Origin: DASVFB01 sp963815965
Lineage (GTDB): Bacteria; Actinomycetota; Thermoleophilia; Gaiellales; Gaiellaceae
Length of the DNA: 64,000 nucleotides
Direction: 5' to 3'
Assembly: GCA_963815965.1 (NCBI GenBank)
Contig: CAWFIT010000005.1
Span: 62,001 to 126,000 of the forward strand
A model generated the notes under the pieces. That model saw nothing but the letters and a program-made list of their open reading frames with translations, ran no database searches and was not told where the DNA came from. The position numbers and the translations under genes are program-made. Positions 1 through 8,950 of the stretch are shown here, piece by piece (position 1 is the stretch's first letter; each line of letters starts with the position of its first letter).

Positions 1-681
1 ATTCTCGCAGTACTCACAGTCGTCGTCCTGGCCGTCTCACCGGCCGAGGGAAGCAAGACGAATTCGAGCGCATGCGGTGCCAAGGAATTCGCCTACGCCG
101 GCCTTCAGGCCGAGAACACAGCGCACGGTGTGTCGGCGACGATCGCTCCGCTCGCCTTGCCGACCGTGTCCGATGGGCACGTCGGCGGCTGGATCGGCGT
201 CGGCGGCACCGAGGAAGGACCCGGGGGCGCCGCCGAGTGGCTGCAGGTCGGTCTCGCCTCCTTCGCGCCGACCAACACTGTCCACCTCTACTACGAGGTC
301 ACGGTTGGCAAACAAGGACCGCTCTACCACGAGCTCGAGGCTAACGTGCAGCCCGGCGAGAACCACAAGCTCGCCGTCCTAGAGATGCGGAAGCGCAACT
401 CGTGGTGGCGCGTGTGGGTCGACAACAAGCCCGTGACGAAGCCCATGCACCTCCCGGCCAGCCATGGCAAGTGGTACCCGCAGGCGCTCGCCGAGAACTG
501 GAACGGCGGCACCGGCACCTGCAACACCTACGCGTACCGCTTCTCGGACGTCAAGCTCGCCAAGACGAACGGCGGCGTCTGGAAGTCGCTGAAGCACCGC
601 TACCTCTTCGAAGACGCCGGTTACCAGGTCGTGCAAACCTCGCGAGTGCCTAGCAACTTCGTCGCCACTAGCTTGAGCTAG
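1..681 (+). CDS. Secreted protein of unknown function, 5' end cut
   Basis: The frame is open from base 1, so the gene begins left of the window. The first visible residues (ILAVLTVVVLAVS) look like the end of a signal peptide, so the remaining ~200 residues are probably exported. The middle is rich in Trp and Tyr (GGWIGVGG, EWLQVGL, LYYEV, SWWRVWVD), as in a beta-sandwich; the layout recalls the eqolisin (peptidase G1)/concanavalin-like fold, but I cannot point to a catalytic pair. Two cysteines, one in SACGAK near the start and one in GTGTCNT, could form a disulfide. The 3' end overlaps the convergent methyltransferase gene by 14 bases. Function unknown; coding status is fairly safe because of the signal peptide and length. 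Confidence 0.7.
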   Translation: MLAVLTVVVLAVSPAEGSKTNSSACGAKEFAYAGLQAENTAHGVSATIAPLALPTVSDGHVGGWIGVGGTEEGPGGAAEWLQVGLASFAPTNTVHLYYEVTVGKQGPLYHELEANVQPGENHKLAVLEMRKRNSWWRVWVDNKPVTKPMHLPASHGKWYPQALAENWNGGTGTCNTYAYRFSDVKLAKTNGGVWKSLKHRYLFEDAGYQVVQTSRVPSNFVATSLS

Positions 682-1360
682 CGCGGGCAACGACGACGTA
701 CTCGCGGCTGTCGTCGTCGACCGGCTGCCGGTCGAAACCGCCGTAGAGCGCCTCCAGCTCGAGCCCGGCGATGTCGAGCAGCCCGAGCCACTCGTTCTTG
801 GTCGCCCACCACAGCGAGCTCGTGCCGCCGTCGTCGAGCGTGATGTCGATGCGGTTGTCGCCGACGGCGTAGCGCACCGAATGAGGCAGCGGCTCGTCCA
901 GATGCTGCCCGTCCAGTCGCGCCGCCACCTGGTGGTCGAACGCGAAGGCGTTCCAGGCGAACCGCCCGCCGGGGCGCAGCGACGCCGCAACGCGCTCGAA
1001 GGTACGGCGGCGGTCGGCCCACGTCGGCAGGTGCAGGAGCGCGCGGAAGGGACAGTAGATGAGCGCCGCAGGCGCGCCGAGCTCGAGCTCGCGCATGTCG
1101 CCTTCGTGCAGCTCGAGCTCCACCTTCGTGGCGGCCGCGCGGGCGCGGGCCTGTTCGAGCATGGCGGGTGAGGAGTCGATCCCGATCACCGGCCGGCCGG
1201 TCGCCTGCGCAACAGGGATTGCAACGCGCCCGCTGCCGACGGCGAGCTCGACCAGCGGTCCGTCCGCCTCACGCGCGAGCGAGACGTAAAAGTCGACGTC
1301 CTCGGTCATCGGCGCTGCCCACTCGTCGTACCGGCGCGCGAACGCCTCGTCCCAGCTCAT
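668..1360 (-). CDS. Class I SAM-dependent methyltransferase
   Basis: A 230-residue cytosolic protein with the Rossmann-type methyltransferase layout. Motif I is VELAVGSGRVAIPVA (about residues 37-51), followed by an acidic residue that should bind the SAM ribose in IGIDSSPAMLEQA, then a GDMRELE segment and a LIYCPFRALLHL strand typical of motif IV. The length matches small stand-alone methyltransferases. The substrate cannot be told from sequence. It starts with ATG and stands alone: the neighbour downstream is convergent and ~200 bases separate it from the L,D-transpeptidase gene. No operon partner suggests a role. Confidence 0.85.
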   Translation of the reverse strand: MSWDEAFARRYDEWAAPMTEDVDFYVSLAREADGPLVELAVGSGRVAIPVAQATGRPVIGIDSSPAMLEQARARAAATKVELELHEGDMRELELGAPAALIYCPFRALLHLPTWADRRRTFERVAASLRPGGRFAWNAFAFDHQVAARLDGQHLDEPLPHSVRYAVGDNRIDITLDDGGTSSLWWATKNEWLGLLDIAGLELEALYGGFDRQPVDDDSREYVVVARASSS

Positions 1361-1557
1361 CGGCCGATGCTACGGGAACGCCGCCCCGCCAATCTGGTCG
1401 AGGCGAACGTGGAGCGTGCCTTCGCGGGAGCGAGTTGGGCGATCGAGCGCAAGGACGTCATCGGCACGGAATGGCGCGAGCACCTCGAAAGAGCCAGGGG
1501 AGGCACGTGTACGTCCTCAGAGGCTGATTCTGACGAGCGCTACGGCGTGAGCCACCG

Positions 1558-2619
1558 TCAGGTGATCGTCAAAGGCGTACCGACGGGCATCAGTCGCGCC
1601 AGCTTCAGGATCGACGAGTTCGGCATGCGGATGCAGCCGTGGGAGACGCGGCCGGGAAGGATCCCGGGCTCGTTCGTGCCGTGCACGCCGACGAAGCCGC
1701 CGCCCGGCCAGTCGGTTAGCGTCGCCGACCTCGCGCTCGTCCCGAACGCGACGGGCCCGTAGAACGGGTCGTTGAAGTTCGTGAGCTTGTCCCGGATGTA
1801 GAACTCGCCGACCGGTGTCGGCCATATGGAACGCCCAACGCCGACGATGGTCGTGAAGATGACCTTGCCGTTCTTCTTCAGCGTCGCGCGGAAATGCGCA
1901 CGGTCGACGTACAGATGTGTGTTGACCGCAAACAACGCCCCGAGCGCACTGGACTGGACCCAACCGGTTGAGTTGTTGGGGAGGATCGGCAGGCGGATCC
2001 GATACCAGGAGTTCGTCGGAGAGAGGGCGCGCTCGCTCAGCACGAGCACGATGTTGTGCGTGCCGTCCGTCGTCATCGTGTCGAGCTTCGTCACCGCACG
2101 CCCTGACGCCTTCGGTTGCCTGTACACCGGGACTCGCTTCAGAACCTGCGCCCAGCGTGCGACCTTCGCGTCGGTGAGCGTCGACGTGTACGGGAAGCTG
2201 AGGACTGTGCCCTTGACGTGGACGGAGTACGTCAGCGTCGGTGCCGCCGTGGTGGTGCCGACTAGCGACGCCGTGAACGCGATCGTGTAGTCGCCCGGTG
2301 TGTCGGGCGTCCACTTGAAGGTCGCCTGTGCCGCGACGCCGTCAGAAGAGTTGAACCGCACGCCCTTCGGCAGCGTCTGCGCGGGCGCGATATGGACGAT
2401 TCCTCCCGGCTCGACGGTCGACGCCGTCAGCGAGAAAGAGACGGACTTGCCCGGGCTCACGTTGAACTTGGCCTGGTCCGCCGGCGTCGGAGCCGTCCAG
2501 CTAACGCTCGACGAGTCGGCCCGGCCGACGGACGCAACGAGGAGCAACGCCAGAGCTGAAGCCGCGAGCGCCGCACCGAACGACCTCGCGAACGAGGGAA
2601 ACTGCGGGTTTTTCACCAT
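1558..2619 (-). CDS. L,D-transpeptidase (YkuD) with N-terminal Ig-like region
   Basis: Secreted or membrane-anchored cell-wall enzyme of 353 residues. YkuD transpeptidases make 3-3 cross-links in peptidoglycan or attach partners to it, using a cysteine nucleophile. The signature is clear: VGVHGTNEPG with His313 and VSHGCIRM with Cys329. A hydrophobic segment (about residues 15-33) is the export signal. Residues ~38-136 look like an Ig-like beta domain (TFKWTPDTPGDYTIAF), and ~150-235 could be an SH3-like segment (NSTGWVQSS). Start ATG at 2619. A close paralogue lies directly upstream on the same strand with 156 bases between, so this is a tandem duplication; each probably has its own promoter. 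Confidence 0.92.
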   Translation of the reverse strand: MVKNPQFPSFARSFGAALAASALALLLVASVGRADSSSVSWTAPTPADQAKFNVSPGKSVSFSLTASTVEPGGIVHIAPAQTLPKGVRFNSSDGVAAQATFKWTPDTPGDYTIAFTASLVGTTTAAPTLTYSVHVKGTVLSFPYTSTLTDAKVARWAQVLKRVPVYRQPKASGRAVTKLDTMTTDGTHNIVLVLSERALSPTNSWYRIRLPILPNNSTGWVQSSALGALFAVNTHLYVDRAHFRATLKKNGKVIFTTIVGVGRSIWPTPVGEFYIRDKLTNFNDPFYGPVAFGTSARSATLTDWPGGGFVGVHGTNEPGILPGRVSHGCIRMPNSSILKLARLMPVGTPLTIT

Positions 2620-2775
2620 TCCGGCCTCAGAGTAGACGCGATCCCACCCGGTGGAAAGTCCTGATTCCCCAGTTCGGACGACTAGGTCTACCGTTGACGG
2701 CCAGTCCCAGCAGCGAGCCGCAGCGCATCGAACGCGCTCTAAGCAAACCCCGCCGCCCCATCGTCTCCGGGTGGA

Positions 2776-3840
2776 TTAACGGACTGTTAACGGCGTTCCG
2801 ACCGGCATCAGTCGCGCGAGCTTGAGGATCGACGCATTCGGCATGCGGATGCACCCGTGCGATACGCGACCGGGCAGGATCCCGGGCTCGTTCGTTCCGT
2901 GCACACCGACGAAGCCTCCCCCCGGCCAGTCGGTCAGGACCGGCGAACGAGCACTTGTCCCGAAGGCGATCGGCCCGTAGACCGGATTGCCAAATTCGGT
3001 CATCTTGTCTCGGATGTAGAACTCGCCTCTCGGCGTCGGCCAGATCGACTTCCCGACGCCGATGATCGTCTTGAACACGGTGACTCCATCGCGCTTCAGG
3101 GTCGCCCTCATCCGGGCGCGATCGACGTAGAGGTGGGTGTGAACCGCGAAAAGCGAGCCGAGATAACGCGACTGCACCCAGCCCGTCGAATTGTTCGGGA
3201 GGATCGGGAGCCGCACCTGGTACCACGTGACTCTCGAGCTCACGGCGACGGCTTTCAGGATTACGACGATGTTCTGCGTGTCGTCTGTGGTCCAGGTGTC
3301 GAGCATGGTCACCTTGCGCGCCGATGCGCGCGGCTGGGCTCGCACAACGGTGGCGCGCAAGACGGCAGCCCAGTGCGCAACCTTCTCGTCGCTGAGCTTG
3401 TAGGAGCGGGGGTAGCTCGCCTTCGCGACCTTCGGGGCCACGTGGATCACGTAGGTCACGGTCGGCGCGACATCGTTCACGCCGACGAGCGAAGCCGTGA
3501 ACTGGACGGTGTAGTCGCCGGCCCGCGTCGGAATCCAGGTGAAGGTTCCCGTGGCCGTGCTGCCATCCGCGACTTTGAGAGAGGCGCCCTTGGGAAGACT
3601 GCCTGCCGGTGCGATATGCACGACGCTCGCGTCGACCGACGTCGACGCGGCGAGCGCGAAGGTGACATGCGTGCCGACCTTCACGCTGAAACGAGTTTGG
3701 TCCGCCGGGGTCGGCGACGCCCACAGCACCGACGCTGAGTTGCTCTTGGCTGCTGGAACGAGCAGCAACAGCGTGAGCGTTGCTGCGACGAGGGTCGCAG
3801 CAAGAACTGATGGGCGAGAGAAGGACACCGAGGCGGTCAA
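2776..3840 (-). CDS. L,D-transpeptidase (YkuD), tandem paralogue
   Basis: 354 residues, same architecture as the neighbouring copy: export signal at about residues 13-30, Ig-like domain (TFTWIPTRAGDYTVQF), middle domain ending NNSTGWVQS, and a C-terminal YkuD domain with VGVHGTNEPG (His314) and SHGCIRM (Cys330). The two copies are nearly identical across the catalytic domain but differ more in the N-terminal half, which suggests the same reaction with different placement or partners. Likely role: peptidoglycan 3-3 cross-linking outside the membrane. The 256 bases upstream of the start (3841-4096) hold no convincing gene. Confidence 0.92.
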   Translation of the reverse strand: MTASVSFSRPSVLAATLVAATLTLLLLVPAAKSNSASVLWASPTPADQTRFSVKVGTHVTFALAASTSVDASVVHIAPAGSLPKGASLKVADGSTATGTFTWIPTRAGDYTVQFTASLVGVNDVAPTVTYVIHVAPKVAKASYPRSYKLSDEKVAHWAAVLRATVVRAQPRASARKVTMLDTWTTDDTQNIVVILKAVAVSSRVTWYQVRLPILPNNSTGWVQSRYLGSLFAVHTHLYVDRARMRATLKRDGVTVFKTIIGVGKSIWPTPRGEFYIRDKMTEFGNPVYGPIAFGTSARSPVLTDWPGGGFVGVHGTNEPGILPGRVSHGCIRMPNASILKLARLMPVGTPLTVR

Positions 3841-4096
3841 CCTATTGCTGATATCGGACGACGAGTCGGGGGGCTTGAGCCACGCTAGGTACCGCGCCCC
3901 GTACCCCGGGAGTTGGTCTTGAAACTAGCCGGTCGACTTCGGCTTCTTGTGCGCGACGACATAGGGCGTTGTTCGTGGCCGTGTTCTCCGAGGGAGGCGT
4001 CAGCGACAGCATCGTGCGTCATTTTCGAGCAACACCTCGAGCACGGCAATGACCCAGATGTGTCCTCGTCTCTTCAGCGAAGCGGTTCGGCCTCGG

Positions 4097-4978
4097 CTAA
4101 GGGACGACGTTTGGGGGTACTCCACCGTCGACCAGGACGACCCGTAACGCGGAGACCGCGAGCATGCCCATCGCCTCGCGCGTGTCTCGCGTTGCGCTCC
4201 CGAGGTGCGGCGTGAGCACGACGTTCTCCAGCGACAGCAGCTCCTCGGTCACCTTGGGCTCACGCTCGTAGACGTCGAGCGCGGCGCCTGCGATCACGCG
4301 GTCGCGGAGTGCGGCAACGAGCGCGCGCTCGTCCACGATCTGGCCCCGCGCAGTGTTGACGAGCACAGCAGAGGGCCGCATGCGCTCGAGCGCCGCGCGG
4401 TCGATCAGGTGGAACGTTTCGGCGCTGAGAGGACAATGCAGGCTCACCACGTCGGCGCTCCGGAGGAGCGCGTCGACGTCGTCGCCTCGTCCGGCGAACG
4501 CAGGCTCGGCGCCGAGCGCCTCGGCGAGCCGCGCAGTCGCGCGCCCGATGCGTCCGGGGCCGATCACGCCGAACGTCTTCCCGCGCAAGCTCTCCCCGAG
4601 CATGAACTCGAGCGAGAACGACCAGCGCGATTCTCGGCGCAGCAGGCGATCGCCCTCGGCGACGCGGCGCAACAGCGCGAGCGTCAACGCAATCGCCAGC
4701 TCCGCCGTCGTCTCCGTCAGCACGTCGGGCGTATTCGCGACGATGACGCCACGTTCGCGCGCGGCCGCGAGGTCGACGTTGTCCATGCCGACGCCGTAGT
4801 TCGCGACGACGCGAAGCTGCGCGCCGGCGCGGTCGAGCAGCGCGGCGTCCACCGTCGTCGTCAGCAACGAAAGGATCCCGTCCACGTTCTCAGGGCTGTC
4901 AGCGAGCGTGAACGTCTCCTCGAGCGCCACGTGCACCCGCTCGGGCAGCCGGCCGGTGACGTGGACGACGGGGCGCAC
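4097..4978 (-). CDS. D-isomer-specific 2-hydroxyacid dehydrogenase
   Basis: Cytosolic NAD(P)-dependent oxidoreductase of 293 residues that interconverts a 2-hydroxy acid and a 2-keto acid. The nucleotide-binding loop is FGVIGPGRIGRA (about residues 136-147). The three catalytic residues of the family are in place: Arg in NTARGQIVDE (~211), Glu in DVYEREP (~240), and His in LTPHLGSATRDTREA (~258). Whether it acts on glyoxylate, hydroxypyruvate, phosphoglycerate or another substrate cannot be decided; the short length and lack of an ACT domain argue against a SerA-type enzyme with feedback control. Its start lies 1 base after the stop of the sulfatase-like gene, so the two are probably co-transcribed, though a shared pathway is not obvious. 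Confidence 0.9.
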   Translation of the reverse strand: MRPVVHVTGRLPERVHVALEETFTLADSPENVDGILSLLTTTVDAALLDRAGAQLRVVANYGVGMDNVDLAAARERGVIVANTPDVLTETTAELAIALTLALLRRVAEGDRLLRRESRWSFSLEFMLGESLRGKTFGVIGPGRIGRATARLAEALGAEPAFAGRGDDVDALLRSADVVSLHCPLSAETFHLIDRAALERMRPSAVLVNTARGQIVDERALVAALRDRVIAGAALDVYEREPKVTEELLSLENVVLTPHLGSATRDTREAMGMLAVSALRVVLVDGGVPPNVVP

Positions 4979-4979
4979 G

Positions 4980-7115
4980 CTACGACGAGAGCGTCACACG
5001 CAACTCGCGCAACTGAGGGCTCGCAACCGGCCCGGAGACGAAGAACATGCGCACGTCGTTGGGGCCTGCCTGGAAGGCGGCGTCGGACGGGAGCAACGAG
5101 AACCGCAGCCTCCCACCGGATCCGTACGTCGGCGCTACCGCCGCGATCCTCCCATTCAGCGCGAGCGCGAGCATGCCGCCCCTCTTCAGGCCCCGGAGCT
5201 TTCCCGAGACCGGTGACGGAACGAGCGGCGAGTTCTTCGGGAGGTGGCGCAGCAGCTTGCTCCCCACCGCGTCGACGTCCGCGTCGGCGTCGACCTCCCC
5301 CGCGACGGTCAGCGAATTGACCGGACTGCCCACGAGCGGCCAGTACCGTCCCGTCGCGGCGAAGCGGGGTCCCCACGTACCGCTGCCGAAGAGCGAGAGC
5401 TCGCGTGCGAGCGAGCGCTTGCGTTGCGCGAGCACCGCGGTATAAGGGGCCGTGAGCTTGCCGACGTGGACGATCTTCTTGTCCGTCGTCGCCTGCAGCG
5501 CCGAGCTGCCGGTCGTCGTCCACGGGACGTTGACGCCGAGGACGTCGGCGATCGTCGGGAGGATGTCCTCCGTCGTGATGTGCGTGTCGACGACGCGCCC
5601 CGTCTTCTGCCCGGGAAGCTTCACGAAGAACGGTATGAACGCAAGGTCGGAGAGATTCGTCCTGGTCGGCTCCCGGCGCTTGTCCCCGCCGCGAAAGCTG
5701 ATGCCGTGGTCGGGGTCGACGAGAACGAGCGCCTTGTTCCAGATGCCGGCGGTCTTGAGCCGGCCGACCAGGCGCCCGAGGAGCTCGTCTGTGTAGCCGA
5801 CCTGAAGCAGGTGGCGTTGCCACGCCTGTACCGCAAGGCTCGAGCTCCACCAGAGCTCATGCGCGCGACCGGGGGCGCGTGGGTTCGCGACCGCACGCAC
5901 ACGGCCGTTGGGGAAGTACAACCACGGTCCGTGCGGCATCAGGACGTGGATGAAGTAGAGCGTCGGCTTGTTCCCGACCGGCCGGCGAATCGACGCGACG
6001 AAGTGATTGAAGTCCTGGACGCGCCCGATGTAGAAGGTGTGCATGTTGACCTTCGGGAGCACGTCGCCCTCCAGCTCGCCGCCCGCATCGGAGCCGAAGT
6101 TGCCCCACGACTCGTCGATGTTGGGCAGCTTGTTCTCGAGCTTCGGCGGCGCGATCAGGTGCAGGTAGACGGTGCGCGCATCCGAGTAGAGCGACGACAG
6201 GCGCGACTCCGTGCTCGGCTCGTCGCGCGTGCAGAGTTGCGACGGGCACAGTCGCGTCTGCGACTCGACCACGTTCATCCGGTAGCGGCTCGCGAGCAGC
6301 GTGAAGAGGTTGTGCGGGTAGTTCTGCGCGATCGGAAGCGCGCCTGGGATCGGTGGGTTGCCGGTGAGGATCACAGGCACGGCGACCGTCGTGGACGCCG
6401 AGAGCGTCGTCGTGTTGCGGAACCAGGTCGACGTGCGCGCCAGTCGCGCGAAGTTGGGGAACCGCTTGGCGTCGATCCGCTCGTCGGCAGTCATCAGGTC
6501 GATGACGGGGAACTCGTCGAGGAGTAGGTAGACGACCGGCGTCGACGCGTCGACGTTCGCCGCCGCAGCCTTCACCGTGGTCGGGAAGACGAGCTCCTCG
6601 ACCTTGGAGTTGAAGATGAAGGTGGCGAGAAACACGAGCGACGCGGCGGACAGCAGCGTCACGAACGAGCGCACGATCGCCACGCGCCAGGTTGCGACGG
6701 CGATCCCGACTCCGATCGCGATCGCTCCAACGATCAGCGCGGCCGTGCCGTCGACGCCGCTTCGCTTGAGCGCCTGCACGCCGAACACGGCGCCGAGCCC
6801 CGCGAGGAAGGCGTAGTGCAACACAACGGCGTCGCGTCTCGTGATCAGCTCGACTCCGACCTCGATCGCCAGCAGGATCAGCGCAGGCGCAAACGTGACG
6901 ACGAGCGCGAAGAGGACGATGTCGGAGGGCGTCGAGCCGCGCACGGCGAAGAACTCCGCGTTCTTGCCGAGGATGTCGAAGAGCGGCTGCGCGAATGCGA
7001 AGCCCGAAACGGCGAGCAACTGCGCCCCGCGCAAAGCCGGCTCGCGAAACCGAGTCAGCCGCGAAGCGCGACTCCTTTCGCGGACGGTGGACTCAGCCGT
7101 GGAGGACGCGTTCAC
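4980..7115 (-). CDS. Membrane-anchored sulfatase-like hydrolase/transferase
   Basis: 711 residues. Residues ~30-175 contain several membrane segments; the rest is an alkaline-phosphatase-superfamily (sulfatase fold) domain facing outside. Visible fold markers are VVYLLLDEFPVIDL (first metal-binding acidic residue), FPNFARLARTSTWFRN, MPHGPWLYFP and DPDHGISFRGGD (metal ligands Asp/His). There is no Cys/Ser-x-Pro-x-Arg formylglycine motif, so it is not a classical sulfatase; the layout is closer to LtaS- or phosphoethanolamine-transferase-type proteins, with a Thr/Ser in SASTTVAVP as possible nucleophile (inference). Start GTG at 7115. A paralogue with the same N-terminal sequence (FAQPLFDILGKN) lies at 8951-11429 on the other strand. 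Confidence 0.85.
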   Translation of the reverse strand: MNASSTAESTVRERSRASRLTRFREPALRGAQLLAVSGFAFAQPLFDILGKNAEFFAVRGSTPSDIVLFALVVTFAPALILLAIEVGVELITRRDAVVLHYAFLAGLGAVFGVQALKRSGVDGTAALIVGAIAIGVGIAVATWRVAIVRSFVTLLSAASLVFLATFIFNSKVEELVFPTTVKAAAANVDASTPVVYLLLDEFPVIDLMTADERIDAKRFPNFARLARTSTWFRNTTTLSASTTVAVPVILTGNPPIPGALPIAQNYPHNLFTLLASRYRMNVVESQTRLCPSQLCTRDEPSTESRLSSLYSDARTVYLHLIAPPKLENKLPNIDESWGNFGSDAGGELEGDVLPKVNMHTFYIGRVQDFNHFVASIRRPVGNKPTLYFIHVLMPHGPWLYFPNGRVRAVANPRAPGRAHELWWSSSLAVQAWQRHLLQVGYTDELLGRLVGRLKTAGIWNKALVLVDPDHGISFRGGDKRREPTRTNLSDLAFIPFFVKLPGQKTGRVVDTHITTEDILPTIADVLGVNVPWTTTGSSALQATTDKKIVHVGKLTAPYTAVLAQRKRSLARELSLFGSGTWGPRFAATGRYWPLVGSPVNSLTVAGEVDADADVDAVGSKLLRHLPKNSPLVPSPVSGKLRGLKRGGMLALALNGRIAAVAPTYGSGGRLRFSLLPSDAAFQAGPNDVRMFFVSGPVASPQLRELRVTLSS

Positions 7116-7137
7116 CTGCGAGTCCGCTCTCGCCCAA

Positions 7138-7265
7138 GGCGCGGCTTTGCCGCGCCGACGCTCACGATTCTGGGAAGCCGCGCGCTATCAAAGGCAGCAA
7201 TAGGGCACGCGCGCGAGGCGCGCATGCCCGGTCTTCCCGGCCGAAGTCCGCAGGACTTCGGCCGG
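7138..7265. repeat. Composite three-hairpin repeat element, copy 1
   Basis: Three perfect or near-perfect hairpins in fixed order. A: 8-bp stem GGCGCGGC / GCCGCGCC with TTT loop (7138-7156). B: GGGCA...TGCCC with an inner GCGCGC/GCGCGC stem (7203-7229). C: 13-bp perfect stem with GCA loop (7237-7265). The same order, loop sequences and spacing occur at 15522-15654, where the stems differ in sequence but still pair. A further 12-bp hairpin with TA loop (7267-7292) overlaps the end of the methyltransferase gene and may act as its terminator. The element fills the gap between two minus-strand genes. Confidence 0.75.
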
Positions 7266-7277
7266 AGCCAAGCCGCG

Positions 7278-8591
7278 CTAGCGCGGCTTGGCGAAATAGA
7301 GGATGCGTGTTCCACTCGCGAGCTCCTCCGTGCGTTCGATGTCGAATCGTTCGGCGAGGGCACGCTCGAACGGCTCACGATCGTAGTCTGGATGTGCGCC
7401 CGGCTTCTTGCGTCTGAGGAGCGCCGCGACGCGCGGGTCGTCGCGCGTAGGGAACTCGATCACGAGCGCCGTTCGCAGCTCCGCGAGCCACGAGAGGAAC
7501 TCGGGAACGGGCACGTTCCCGCTGATCGCAACGTGGTGCAACACGGCGAGGCACAGCGTCAGCTCCGGGCGGCCGCGCGCATCGAGCGTCAGCCGCTCGA
7601 GCCCGTGCCAGCCGAGCGCCGGCGAAGGGTCGGTCACGTCGACCGCGAGCGGGAGAATCGTCGACTGCCCCTCGGCGGCCAGCGCGCGATAAAGACGGTC
7701 CACGACCGCAGCGTCGCCGTCGACTGCGACGACGTAACGCGCGTTCTCCGCGGCGATGCGCGTGTGCCGGCCCTCGTTGCAGCCGATGTCCCACACGAGA
7801 CCCCAGTCACGCGAGTGCACGACCTCGCGCACGAACTCCTCCTTGCGCGCGGCGTCGGCCTCGTCGTACGACGTCGTCGCGCCGTAGTCGGACCATTCGC
7901 TCGAACTCGGCTCCCAGTCGAGGCGGCGGACGAGCTTCTCGAGCCGTCGGACGTTGGCGACGATCAGCTCCTTCTTGAACCCAGCGCGACGGAGCTCGGT
8001 CTTGACGTCGCGCTGCGAGTCGTCGTGCTTGCGCTCGAGCCGCGCGTGCAGCGCGACGTTCGTGAAAACGCCGCGCCGGAAAAGATCGCGGAACGAGAAG
8101 ACGTTGCGCGCGTCGACGGGCGTCACACCGGCGAGGCTCCCGCGCAGCCACGGCCGGAAGTCGATGCCCTTGTACGCCTGCAGCAGCAGCGGGTTCAGGT
8201 AGAGCATGCAGAACTGCCGGTAGCCGGCCCATGGCTCGCCCTGCCGGAGCCGCTCGAACGACCCCACGTCGATGAACACGGGCTTCGCTCCGCGCCACTG
8301 GACGTTGTACGACGACGAGTCCTTCAGCATCAGGTCCTCGTCGAGGGCACGGCGAAGCAGTTCGAGTTGCAACAGCGCGGCGTCGCGCAACATCGCGAAC
8401 GTCCATTCGTACGGATACGAGACGAAGGGGATCCGCTCGTGCTCGAGGACCGCCGACGCGGTCGAGATCGAGGCACCGTCGACTTGTGAGGTCGCGACGA
8501 GCTTGCCCTCGGTCACCGCCTCCCGAAAGAGCTTCGACTTCGAAAGCGCGAGCCAGTCCTCGAGTCCGTCATCGGAGAGCGCGCGCAGCAC
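7278..8591 (-). CDS. Class I SAM-dependent methyltransferase (two-domain)
   Basis: 437 residues from the GTG at 8591, but the true start is probably further upstream: the same frame stays open and encodes a plausible extension (PGSFRDWDSRVFYDDGR) before the GTG, with no ATG/GTG/TTG in it, so the start codon is unresolved. The C-terminal part carries a SAM-binding fold: WDIGCNEGRHTRIAA, then VVAVDGDAAVVDRLY, and a LAVLHHVAISGN segment. The N-terminal part (LMLKDSSSYNVQW, KPVFIDVGSFERL) is a partner domain typical of methyltransferases associated with surface-polysaccharide or nodulation-type genes. The neighbours (small membrane protein, sulfatase-like membrane enzymes) fit modification of an envelope polymer, which is inference. 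Confidence 0.82.
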   Translation of the reverse strand: MLRALSDDGLEDWLALSKSKLFREAVTEGKLVATSQVDGASISTASAVLEHERIPFVSYPYEWTFAMLRDAALLQLELLRRALDEDLMLKDSSSYNVQWRGAKPVFIDVGSFERLRQGEPWAGYRQFCMLYLNPLLLQAYKGIDFRPWLRGSLAGVTPVDARNVFSFRDLFRRGVFTNVALHARLERKHDDSQRDVKTELRRAGFKKELIVANVRRLEKLVRRLDWEPSSSEWSDYGATTSYDEADAARKEEFVREVVHSRDWGLVWDIGCNEGRHTRIAAENARYVVAVDGDAAVVDRLYRALAAEGQSTILPLAVDVTDPSPALGWHGLERLTLDARGRPELTLCLAVLHHVAISGNVPVPEFLSWLAELRTALVIEFPTRDDPRVAALLRRKKPGAHPDYDREPFERALAERFDIERTEELASGTRILYFAKPR

Positions 8592-8670
8592 GCGCCCATC
8601 GTCGTAGAAGACGCGACTGTCCCAGTCGCGAAAGGACCCCGGCTCGAGTGAAGGCGCCGCGGCGGGCGGC

Positions 8671-8886
8671 TCAGCGCTTTCCGACAGGCTCAGGATCGAG
8701 CGCCTCGTTCTCGCTTGCCGTCGAGATCGGCTCGCCCGGCGCGTCCTCTTCCGGCTTGCGGATGCGCAGGACGGTGAGGAAGCGGCGCCACCACATCTTC
8801 AACGCTACCGCGACCGCGGCGGCACCACCAAGAATGATCTGGAGGATCATGCTGCCGCTGGCGGGGTCGATGTAAGCGAGGTTCAT
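8671..8886 (-). CDS. Small single-span membrane protein
   Basis: 71 residues. It opens with MNLAYIDPASGSMILQ, a pattern I recognise from short membrane proteins next to sulfatase/methyltransferase genes. A hydrophobic span (about residues 12-31) follows, then a basic stop-transfer stretch KMWWRRFLTVLR and an acidic tail. A good ribosome site (AAAGGAG) lies 11 bases upstream of the ATG. The gene ends 79 bases before the annotated methyltransferase start and probably overlaps its real N-terminus, so the two are likely co-expressed. It may anchor or assemble the neighbouring envelope enzymes; no catalytic residues are visible. Confidence 0.75.
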   Translation of the reverse strand: MNLAYIDPASGSMILQIILGGAAAVAVALKMWWRRFLTVLRIRKPEEDAPGEPISTASENEALDPEPVGKR

Positions 8887-8950
8887 GTGTAGTGGCTCTC
8901 CTTTTGCGCTCTGGGTTGGGGCCTGCCAGGCGAAAGTATGTTACTGACTG

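Noticed and set aside
1367..1762. Plus-strand 131-codon frame near the first L,D-transpeptidase
   Set aside because: Most of it is antisense to the transpeptidase end and shows no domain or ribosome site.
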